DNA of 64,000 nucleotides from positions 34,836,043-34,900,042 of the forward strand of contig NC_064754.1 in NCBI RefSeq assembly GCF_011397635.1. The letters run 5' to 3'. A program made the translations under genes and the position numbers. The notes under the pieces are model-generated. The model was not told the origin of the DNA. It did not search any database and worked only from the letters and a program-made list of their open reading frames with translations. Of this stretch, positions 46,745 through 56,970 are shown one piece after another (position 1 is the first letter of the stretch; each line of letters opens with the position of its first letter). The stretch comes from Epinephelus fuscoguttatus. Taxonomy: Eukaryota; Chordata; Actinopteri; Perciformes; Serranidae.

Positions 46745-47280
46745 ACATTGGTGGTCAGCCGTATCAAATGCAGCACTGAGATCCAGTAATACTGTAATTA
46801 AAATTATGCCACTGTCTGTGTTTACATGGATGTCACTGAAGACCTGAACAAGAACAATTTGAGTGCTGTGTAGTCAGAAACCTTACTGGAAGACATCAAA
46901 ACAGTGTAGCGCCAACGGAACAGAAGTGCCTTTCCATTTTGTCTCGTATCGTGAATTTTGCTGTGAATAGAATCATGAAATACATTGGACTCAGTATACG
47001 AGGTTTCTCTACATAACTTTAATTTTTTGGGGATAACGGATTAAAACATATTTTCATATCTCAATAAAAAATAGTCTTGGTGTTCAAAGGGCTATGTTTT
47101 TACATGTCAGTATTTTGTTAGAAAACTTGCTGGTTGAGTGTATAAAAATATAAAATCTTCTCTTCTGTTGTGGGAGAATTGCAGCCAGATTATGATTATA
47201 ATATATGTATGTATTTAATTTCTCTTCATAAAAAAGTGTTCTGGTGAAATTTGTCAATATCATTTAAGATCCAATATAAC
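46745..47280 (-). mobile_element. Rex1-like LINE fragment, unit B (second part)
   Basis: Paralogous to about 36430-36955 in unit A (GGTCAGCCGTATCAAATGCAG, AAACTTGCTGGTTGAGTG). It carries only remnants of the reverse-transcriptase frame. Confidence 0.5.
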
Positions 47281-47877
47281 TGATGGGGTTATTCTAAACC
47301 ATGAGAACATCAAGGTGAGTTGAAGCTGTTGTTTTAACCCAGGGAAATAAAATGTATGTACATAAAGTGTAAAGAAGAACCAGACAGCAATAATGTCATA
47401 CATTTATTTACACAGAACTTTTCTAGCATCAAATGCAAAGTACCTTTAAAGAAATAAATGAAATTCAGAAGCAAGACAGTCCAACATAAAAGTAGTAAAA
47501 TTTAGACCCAAAGAAATAAAAATGCATCTGTATCTCCAGATAAAACAAGGGGGCTTAAAAGACAACAAGCATGAGCAAAAACCCAATCACCTGATGATCT
47601 TTACCTGGAGTCTGTCTGGACACAATAGTACTCAAAGAAACAAATACAGACACATTAAAAAATATATGTACAAATCTCACACTGAAAGGCACATCAGCCC
47701 CTGAAATTAAAGGACAAAATATGTTGTTCCTAAACAACGAAGCTTTTTCTAATCCGATGCCGCTATCTGCGGGACGATGTCATTTGTTGTTGCCCTCAAA
47801 AAAATTTCAAAATCACAGTGGAATATAAATCTGTTTAATGATGAGACAACATCATAAGGGTTTGGTTATGCCCTGAG

Positions 47878-48418
47878 TTATACAGCCATTTTGTTTTCGC
47901 AGATCCAGAATTTTTTTGTTTCACATGATGCATCATTCCACATTTTTAGGTGATCATTGTCATTTGTTTCTACACAGTCTTCATTTCCGCCATTATTGTT
48001 GGGTTCCTCAGATCTCCAGAAGCTAAAAGTAAAAATAAATATGCTTTTAACACAAAACAGAAGCATTTAATGAACAGCAACACACAGAATGTGGACAAGT
48101 TAAAGTTAAAACAACAATCAAATATTATGTTTTGTTGACAGTGAAATAATAATCTCTTAAAACTCCAGAGTCTTCCAAGGTACTACTGTACTTGAATATG
48201 AATAAAAGAGTAATGTGTGTACCTTGTTGTCAGCAGAGTGCCATCCACCCATTTCCATACCCCCTCTGTCTCTCTGTCAGTCAGTCCAATCCACATTATC
48301 TGTTGGTATTGTCCTATGAAATTCTTGTTTTAAAAGAGAAACACACAATAGTAAATTCATATTGAAACAATGTCTCACGCATGTAAGTGCGTGCACAGGC
48401 ACGCACGCACGCACGCAT

Positions 48419-48458
<40 letters not shown>

Positions 48459-50704
48459 GTTCCTCTTCGTTGTTGATAATCACCAGGTCTGCACCACTTT
48501 GCACACAGTCATCTCTGCTGTCTTGCCAGGTTTTCTCAATTGAAGAAATATAGTAGAAACTACCACTGAAATACACCCATCCTTGGTTCAAATAATGATC
48601 TGTTGTTAGAGGAAAGAACAGACATTTCTTATTATTCAATAAACAAACAAAAATATGGTGGAAAAACTACTTTGAATGCACATGTGCACTTTTACCTGCT
48701 GAAAACAAAACAAACAAACAAACAAAAATGTTAGGACAAGTAATTTTAGTCACAAGCTGATGAAAGCTTGTCTCGAACGTATTGGAAACACATTATTTAG
48801 AAAGTTCTGAGGCCTGACCACATACTCTGTAAAGGCATGTTCCTTTTTTTGTTTCCTTACCACACTCACCAAAGTTACTCAGCTCCCTCTTCAACTCATC
48901 TCTCTCTTCAGTCAGGGTTTTATAACTCTCCTCAATACCTAGTGGAGAGGTTATCGTCACTTACACCAGAATGTTCACAACTGAAGAGAAAGTTTACTTT
49001 CAAACAGAATGTCCACATTAAACTGATCTATTAATGACAGTCGTTAAAGATACAGTTTGTAACTTTAGTAAAAATAACTTCTTTTCATATTTACTGAAAA
49101 TGTAACCGCTTCCACACAGAAGTAGATAAGACACATGATCTAATCAGGTTCAGACAGCGCTGATAAAATATGAACCACGTTTCTGTCACCGCATTGCCTA
49201 TTTCTTGCCACAGATGTTTTCTGAAGTTTTTGTGCTTTAGTGTTTAGCTGTAAAATGGAAAATTTGCTTCAGCTCTTGGGCTGTGCTTTGTTTTTGACTC
49301 GGCTATTTCCAACATAGCAGCCAGGTCACAAACTATCTTTCTATTTTACAGCTAAACTGTGCACTAAAATATGTTTCTGAAAACATTTGATGTGAAAATG
49401 AGGCAATGCAGTGACAGAATCTTGATTCATATTTGATCTGCGCTGCCTAGTTGGAAAGTTTGACAGCAGCTCACCAGCCATGATTGACAGCTGCGTTAGA
49501 GGCTCCTCGATTCTGATTGGTTGTTTTCATTTACTGTGTGGTACTGCCATTAGAAGCAATATGAGGAAGCAGAGAACATTGATATTATTTACAGACTATC
49601 TGTCTCATGTAACACTGTAGATAAGTGACAGTTTCAGCAAATATTACACAATGTATTTTTTTTAAGTTACTAACTACAGCCTGTAAAGAACTATTCTATC
49701 ATACAGCTACAGACCAGAGACCCAAACTGTCACCTAATGTACACTAGACTTCAGGAAGGTTTACCTGTTGAAAACACAGCATGATAATAAATCATGAATT
49801 CAACCACAGAAAGTCCCATCCTCTCTTCTAGTATGATGTGAGCTTTCTTCTTTCTTTCCTGTAGCCTTTAAAGGTTTTGAATGCTCCTGTGTAAGTAAGC
49901 ATTGATTTGGAGTGGTCTTTTTGACCACCTACTAAACCAGTATTTACTCATTCAGTTAATCTTCTCACTGAATTGAAGAAAATCTCTTCAGCCAGTTTCC
50001 AAATTTCCCTGTGGAGGCTGTTAGAGCAGCATATTCATACCCATGGTTTTAGAGTGAGAGGTCCAACAATAACTTAAAGGTGTAATTTATAACAGTGGAT
50101 CATCATATCAGTCCTCTTGGCAGAACATTTAACTGGGATTATTCTGATGACATGTAACACTTGTAACACTGTATTATATGCACAGTATTGGATCCATTAA
50201 ATCCAGATTATTGGAGTAGTTTCATCATCGTACTTACGAAGGTTGATGCTCCTCAACTCGTCTCTCTCCTCAGTCAGATTTTTAATATTGGCATCAATCC
50301 CTGGTGGAGGGGCTAACATCATTTGCAACAGAATCAGATTATGTTCACAACTAAAGAGACAATTCACTTTAACACAGAATTTCCATATAACATGAATCTT
50401 TCCATAAAGCTGTAGGTATTTTTATAAGTTAAATGTATCTGTTAAACAAACCATTCTGTCAAACTGCGACAAACCACACAACCATGGTATCACACAGGAA
50501 ATGGCAACATCTGTAGTGATAAGCTTCAACTCTGCTGTTCGAAAATGAATTCATATTAATTAATATATGATGGAATAATTTAATAAAACTCACAGAGAGC
50601 AAGACGGAGGGAAATGTTTAGAGCAACTTGTAGGACACACAGGAGACAAAAGCTCACGGCAACACATCTGAGCAGTTTTCCTCCTGTGTATGGAAAACAC
50701 ACAC

Positions 50705-50758
<54 letters not shown>

Positions 50759-51356
50759 ACAAACGCGGTGCATTACCTGATTAACAGTTTTCTAAGCACT
50801 TAAAACACTAACCATATACAACTTCCGCAAAAAAGTGAGAAGACTCAAAAGGGACGACTGCTGGTTGTCAGACTCTTTTTTGACTTTCTGTCAGACATCA
50901 AACAGGTCTCGTTGGTATAATGTCACAGCCATGTGATCGAAATTCCAGTAATAAATATCATCTTTGAAATGGATAATCTGTCCGTCAAAAGGTAAACATG
51001 ACATTCATACAAAATAAATGAAAATACAACAATGTTTAAATGGTCACAGAGTGATAAATATAAATAAATAAGAGACCAGGAAACTAAAATGACGTTTCCA
51101 CTTCTACACTTAACCTACAAACACAGATTCTCTGGATGATGTGTTCTTAAATCTCTAAATGACAGTATACCCTGTGTGACCTTGTGATGTTACTTTGATG
51201 TTTCAAACAGCCAAACATTGATAGCAATTCTGTCTCACCAGGCACTGTGGTACCATCTTCATCACTGTGACTCTTGGAGGCAGCAGTCCTGGCTGAAGCA
51301 TCAGAGAGGTTCATCATCTCCACAGTGATCTCTGATGCATTTTCATGGACGGCCAT
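47878..51356 (-). CDS. Intact type II transmembrane C-type lectin receptor (CD209/CLEC4-like), 242 aa
   Basis: Seven exons in order: 51239-51356, 50594-50683, 50238-50300, 48870-48938, 48457-48599, 48223-48323, 47878-48022. All phases close with no stop. Cytoplasmic tail 1-45 is acidic and Ser/Thr-rich. The transmembrane segment is about 46-61 (CVAVSFCLLCVLQVAL). A stalk made of two repeat exons (each with LTEERDEL) probably forms coiled coil and carries an N-L-T sequon at 77. The lectin domain starts near 114: GWVYF, WIGLTD (172-177), EPN (201-203), WND (223-225), and Cys145, Cys211, Cys228, Cys236 forming the two canonical disulphides. The extra N-terminal Cys pair of long-form domains is absent. 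EPN with WND predicts calcium-dependent binding of mannose-type sugars, as in pathogen-recognition lectins. The intron 5 donor (48456 leftwards) is the first GT of a (GT)n microsatellite. It is the only complete lectin gene in the array seen here. Confidence 0.85.
48400..48456. repeat. GCAC/CA microsatellite abutting a lectin splice donor
   Basis: (GCAC)n then (CA)n; on the minus strand it is (GT)n starting at the exact intron boundary of the 48457-48599 exon, so the 5' splice site reads GTGTGTG. Confidence 0.9.
49040..50237. other. Large intron 3 of the intact lectin gene
   Basis: The intron spans 48939-50237. Around 49130-49400 there is a partly self-complementary stretch (TCTGTCACCGCATTGCC near 49186 against GAGGCAATGCAGTGACAGA near 49400), suggesting a diverged foldback element. 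No exon recognised. Confidence 0.5.
50697..50760. repeat. CA microsatellite in lectin intron 1
   Basis: A (CA)n tract with single GC and TA interruptions, 14 bp beyond the acceptor of exon 2 (50684-50696). Confidence 0.95.
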
Positions 51357-52227
51357 ATTTCACTCAGAGTGTGATGGATGTCTTACTGATGGTTGCTGTG
51401 ATCTGCTTCCTCTATTGTACGCTGCTTAAACTGCAAAGCACTCATGTACTTCCTGACTTAAGAGTAAATTTTTTTTTCCCACACTTATTTCATTGACATC
51501 ATGTTTTTCTTTCTACAGAGGTGAGAAAGTAGAAATGTGGTCACAAAAATAAACTTCCTCCTATATATAGAAATTTTATCAATCAGATATTTTCTCAGTT
51601 TCATACAAGCGTACCTTAAAAAACAAAACTGCCTCTAATTTGTATCAGTAGCTACTAAATAGCATATTCTTAATCAAGAAGCTTTAACCAGGTTATTCTG
51701 AATTCTGAGAACACCAACTTTTGAAGCTGTTGTTCTAACACAGGGAAATAAGATTTAAATTGAAAAGAAGAATTCAACAATGGTAAAACAACAATATCAT
51801 ACTATCATTTACATGGTACTCTTTGAGCAATAAATGCTACTTTTAAAAACAAACAAAAAAAAAACATGTGAAATGCAAAAAAAGACAAACAAGAACAGCA
51901 CAAAAACCCACAAACACAACCATATTAAGACCCAAAGGAAAACAAAACTGCATCTGTATCACCAGATAATACAAGAGGGATTCAAAGATAGCAAGCACGA
52001 GCAAAAACCCAATCACCTGTTGATTTTAACCTGCAGTCTGTCTGGACACAACAGCAACCAAGGAAACATGTACAGACACACTGAAAATATACGTAGGCCT
52101 ACACATTTCACACTGAAAAGTGCAACAAGTCCTTTAAATTAAAGGTCAAAACATGTTTGTGTCTTAAACATTTTTACAAATCAGAGTTGAAAATGATGTA
52201 ACAACACCAGTTTGGTTTTGTCCAGAT

Positions 52228-52347
52228 TTACAGAGTCATTTTCTTTTCACAGATCCAGAAGTTTTCAGTAAAACATTCTAAATCATTCCAGCTGTTTTTG
52301 TTACCATGGTAGTTTACTGCCACACAGTCTTCGTTTGTGTAATAAAC
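52228..52347 (-). pseudogene. Truncated last exon of another minus-strand C-type lectin
   Basis: Read leftwards it gives NEDCVAV, NSWNDLEC, NFWICEKK then a stop at 52228-52230, the C-terminal lectin signature with WND and three cysteines. The EPN half is missing: similarity ends near 52345, and retroelement-like sequence follows. The 3' flank (51700-52200) is paralogous to the flank of the intact gene (about 47300-47877) and to 38800-39460, showing there were at least three tandem minus-strand lectins. Confidence 0.75.
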
Positions 52348-52770
52348 GTGTTGGTTTATTTTAAAGTAAAGAGAGTTCTTGTAGTTTCAGCACGTTGACT
52401 CTTTATTGACACCATGCTCTCTTAACAGGTCTCCCCACACACACGAACTGCCGTCAAAAACATGCAACTATCAAAAACTGTCGCAACGCATGTCGTAAAA
52501 CATATTCTCTGGCATCTCTCCCTTTTAAACAGCATCCATGCTGATGCTTAGAAACATAGATCATGAATTGTAAATAACAGCAGCTTCTCATTGTGGTCTA
52601 CAAACAGATATTCACCAACCATAGAGTGTCTTATCATCAAACAACTCTGTATAGTATTTCCCTTCAAAACAAGAAAAAAACCACAAAGTTATTTGTTATT
52701 CATTTAACAAACAGATAATAATTAACTTATTTAACTAAACAGTTAAACCTCTTTTGTTTGGTTGGTTGTT
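52348..52770. other. Possible LTR or untranslated part of the Gypsy remnant
   Basis: AT-rich DNA between the truncated lectin exon and the first recognisable Gypsy coding. Position suggests a 3' LTR in minus orientation, but I see no second LTR to compare, so the boundary is uncertain. Confidence 0.3.
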
Positions 52771-55700
52771 TATTTAAACAGCTTGAACATAATGTCCTTC
52801 ACAGATCAAGTCTCTGAACAGGTTTAACAACTCTACCAGACCTAGTTTGAGACAGTCCATCAGGGGTCTCCTTCGGACCAGGAGAGCTATAGTCTGGGCT
52901 TGCCTGAGTATCTGGTGTATTTGTGTTTGTGGTGGTGTTGACAGGAGACCCTTCAACAAGCAGTCCTTGGAGATGGCGACAGTTTCGCCTGTACAGGGCT
53001 CCTTGATCTGTCTCGATGAGGTATGATCTCTCAGTTGTGCTCTCACCAGCCACTGCTGCGGGTGTAGACCAAGTCTTTTGATTGTTCAGCCTAGTGAGAA
53101 CAGGGTCTCCAGGCTGTAGTGGTATGAACAGTTTCACACCATGCCGCTTGTGGTAGGCCTGTTTACTTTTCTCAACAACATCCTTTGCTCTGATGTGCTG
53201 TCAGTTCGGCCATTTTGATTGGAGATTTTTAGCCAGGGTAGGTAAAGTCATCCTGATTTTCCTGCCCATTAAAGTCCATCTCACAGGCAAAGTCACTGAA
53301 AGCATCACTGCTGAACTGCGGCCCATAATCACTGACAACCTTTTCTTCTTGACAGGAGAGGCTTCTTGTTCTGTGCTCTCCTATGCTCCCGTACATACAG
53401 TTCTCCACTTTGTGTGTGATTTGTGAAGTGATGCCAGGCCACCACACTGAAGTGTCTGCTCTCATTCTGAATTTGGTAAGCCCTTGATGACCATCATGTA
53501 TTCGTTCTAGCATTTCTGACCTCATGGACCCAGGTATCACTATCCTGCTCCCTCTGAGTACCAACCCATCATGCACAGATAGTTCATTTCTCACAGGAAA
53601 ATACTCTCTTACACAGCTGTGTGTGTGTGTTATGTGTTCAGGCTAGCCATTCTTAATGTACCTGACTACCTCTTGGAGTTGTTCATCAGTGGCTGTCTCT
53701 GCTCGGATGCCATCCATGGGCTCCTGGACAGCATGTCCGCCACAACAAGTGTTTTCCCCGGAGCGTATTCAGCCTCCAGGTTGAACCTCATCAGCTGTAT
53801 GAGGAGTCTCTGGCAGCGGACTGGTGTGTTATCAAGGTCTTGGGAGTTCATTAGTGGAATGAATGGTTTGTGGTCAGTGATCAGTTTGAATGCAGGCAGG
53901 CCATAAATCTCAAATCTCTCACATGCCCACACAGATGCCAGGCGCTCTTTTTCTATTTGAGCGTACCTTGTCTCAGCATCACTCAGTCGCCTCGAACAGA
54001 ACGTCACTGGACTCCAGTCTTCACCATGGAGCTGCAACAGCACGCCCCCAATCCCATAGCTGCTAGCATCAGCTGAGCCTGCTGCACAGGACCCCACATC
54101 CAAACTGATTTTGACCTTAACAGTTCATACAGTGGTTGACCCACTGTGGCGAGGTCAGGAATATATTTCCATGGGTAGTTTATCATTCAAGGGCTCTCCT
54201 TAGCTCTTGGACATTTTCAGGCGGGGTGAGCTTATTGATTGCTGACACTTTAACTGGGTCAGGTCGCACGCCATCTTTGTTGATCACCTGACCCAGGAAG
54301 TGTAACCAAAGAGCATGGATACCAAGAGGCGAAGCTCAATAGAACGCCCCATAGCAACAGACTCGCCCATGGTTTCGTCCTACTGCCGCCATTTTGGACC
54401 GTCAACAGACTGCAGCAGACCCACTTGCATACAAAAACACACAGACAAACTGAAGTATATCGCTATTAATTATGTTTATAATGCTACTCATCTTGTGATA
54501 GCTTGGTCACAGCTGCTTTTTCACGTTTTTGTAAAGCAAAATATACACTTCAAAATAAGGAGAAACGGCCGAGATGGCATCTCTACATATTACATCCACT
54601 TATGAGAAGATTAACTTAATTACTCCTTCAAAATCACCCCATAAGCCAATCTACCAAAAAAAAAAAAAAAAAAAATCAATATTTTAACTAGAAACACATT
54701 AATGACGACGTCACATAGTCAGGAATAAAGATTTATTTACAGTTTGTACAGTAAGGGGACAGTAATAATAATAATAATAATAATAATAATATATAAGCTA
54801 TTTTAATATGATATATTTTAATGCTAAAGCAGTAATCAGTTCTGATATAAATGGTCCAAGAGGCCATATATAGGCCTAGATATATGTATATATATATATA
54901 TATATATATTATGAATGTGTATATATATATATACACATATATCCACCGATAGTTGTTGCAGTTAATTGCACTACACTGTTTTCTTCTACTTTTTTTCTCC
55001 TCTCTCCTTGACATCTTGCATGTTGTCTGGGTGCAACAGTCCAAGCTCAACAGTCCAAAATGGCGGTAGCGCCCCTAGTGGCTGTTGGCAGAAATTCAAC
55101 GGAGCTTCACCTCTTGGTATCCATGCTCTTTCGTGTAACTCAGTCTTTCTCAGCATGCATTTCTCTGTGTTTAACCTCAGGCCTGCTGACTCTAGACAGT
55201 CCATGACTTTCTGCAGCCCCTCATTGTGCTCACCCATATCCCTCCCATGGACAATAATGTCATCCATGTAGACTGCAACTCCCTGCAACCCTTCCAGTGT
55301 CTCCACCATTTTTCTTTGAAAGATCTCTGGGGCGCTGGTAATCCCAAATGGGAGACGTTTGAAGCAGTACCTTCCATAAGGTGTTATGAACGTGGTTAGC
55401 CTCTGGCTATCCTTATCCAGAGGAATTTGCCAGAATCCAGAAGCTGCGTCCAAGGAAGAGAAAACTGTGGAGCCACTCAGCTGAGCTATCATCTCTTCAG
55501 ATGTCGGCAGAATGAACCTCTCTTTCTTGACAGCTTTATTCAGTCTCTTTAAGTCAACACATATGCATGCTTTTCCAGTCTTTTTCGGGACAGGCACCAT
55601 CGGCGCACACCACTCAGTTGGTTCTGTTACAGCCTCAATGATGTCGTTGGCCTCCATCCTGTCCAGCTCCTCCTTCACTGCCTTCAACAGTGGTATGGGG

Positions 55701-55855
55701 ACTCGGCGTGCCGTAGCCACTGTATAGGGCTGAATATCTTCTTGTAGTGCAATTTTCACAGGTTGTGTTTTCAGTAGGCCAGTATCTCCAAATGCCTTCC
55801 TCAAACCGTTCGTCAGAGTAATTGGGCTGACCGATGTTCTCTCATTTCCCACCTT
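52771..55855 (-). mobile_element. Degenerate Ty3/Gypsy retrotransposon pol, split by a MITE
   Basis: In the order of the minus strand: reverse transcriptase at about 55133-55852 (LPFGITSAPEIF, then YMDDII near 55262), connection region about 54190-54300 (FLGQVINKDG), RNase H about 53670-54103 (ITDHKPF, ADMLSRS), integrase zinc region 53480-53594 (HDGHQG, WWPGI), a deleted integrase core (only SDYGPQFSS near 53310-53330) and an integrase C-terminal piece (about 52960-53137, PGDPVLTRL). Frames are broken by shifts, the 826-bp MITE and the core deletion. No gag or clear LTR pair is seen, so it cannot be active. It lies where lectin exons would be expected. Confidence 0.85.
54307..55132. mobile_element. 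826-bp inverted-repeat MITE nested in the Gypsy reverse transcriptase
   Basis: Left end CAAAGAGCATGGATACCAAG and right end (complement) GAAAGAGCATGGATACCAAG are terminal inverted repeats continuing past 40 bp, with CCGCCATTTTGGAC also inverted further in. GTGTAAC flanks both ends (54300-54306 and 55133-55139). The interior has an A-run near 54656, an (AAT)n tract at 54762-54790 and an (AT)n tract at 54881-54942. There is no transposase. A duplication of 7-8 bp would fit hAT-type insertion. Confidence 0.8.
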
Positions 55856-56190
55856 CTATATAAGAATTACCTTAAATTCTTCCATCATGATCTTTTTCTC
55901 ACAGTTCATCTTTCCTCGTCCTCTTCTAATGCCCTTTTTCCTGACTGTGTCAGCTGGCTATTTCTGTACCTACTTTCTCTCCCATTACTCACAATTTGTG
56001 TCCATTCAGCCTCCATTTCATCATCCACCAATGAACCACTAGCCTACTACTTGCCATTCTGATTCAGTCACAAATCAGATTATTCCAAAACTACTGAATC
56101 CAACAACCAAAGATGAAGTAAGATGATAAGGTGATTCACTCTCAATCCTCTCCTTCGACGTCCTCGACACTAAGTTTGTTTTCCCACACC
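55856..56190. other. Short unassigned spacer between the Gypsy remnant and unit C
   Basis: CT-rich unique-looking sequence; nothing recognised. It ends at the 54-bp cep95-derived tag. Confidence 0.4.
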
Positions 56191-56244
56191 GTTGGGTCAG
56201 TTTTGGTGTTTGTTGTGGGTTTCAGTAACAGGGAGAAGGAACTA
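56191..56244 (+). repeat. 54-bp copy of the cep95 upstream region at the edge of unit C
   Basis: Identical to 23826-23879, which lies about 100 bp upstream of the cep95 start codon. The match begins GTTGGGTCAGTTTTGG and ends GAGAAGGAACTA, then the sequence passes straight into the start of unit C (CCTGTTGAGC). It marks a duplication junction. Confidence 0.9.
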
Positions 56245-56970
56245 CCTGTTGAGCAACTCATATTGGAACCTTACAACAAACAGAGTCATGCTGTTGTCAT
56301 TGTCCCGCACCTGATGTAATCAGAAGGGGATTATGGTAAATGAATATGAGGAAATTATGACTGCTCTAGTGTCATTTAAGTTGCCTTTCCCTTTAAAATA
56401 CTGTAATTCAAATTAAAATTACAGTAAAATCACATGGAATTTGACATGCACATTGTCAGGGTCATCCTGAGCAGGACTCCTTTTAAAATTTCATATAACC
56501 TATTAAGGATTTTTTTTAAATTGACATTTCTACTGTGATGAAATTATGAATGTGTTATTATGTAATTTGAAGTGACCTAACCTTTATATTTGTCGGAAAC
56601 TGTGTAGTTAAATCATATGAACCTTTGTAAGATTATGAAAAAAATGACAGGTCAAAGACAATTGATCTATATGATGATATTTTGATTTTGTACCTCCCTT
56701 TTAAAATTAAAACCAGTACAGCTATTGGGGAACCAACAGTCATGAAGGCAGACATGAAGAGAAATAAAGTTCTATGATGATTAAAAAAGCTAAAATAATG
56801 AACGGCTTTGGATCTATGAAAAGACAGTGGTCTTAAAACTTGGCCACCAAACTCCAAGACAACAACTGAAACACAGAGGCAAAATGGAGAAATGCAAGAG
56901 ATAGTAAGGTTGCTGAAGGGTGGGGGTGATAACTGTGTTTTGCTGTTTTGTCTTCAAAGAGGAGGCTGAG

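Noticed and set aside
48277..48639. Continuous 120-codon minus-strand frame with a Cys/Val run
   Set aside because: It reads from the real lectin exon through the (GT)n tract in the intron; the two halves are separate exons.
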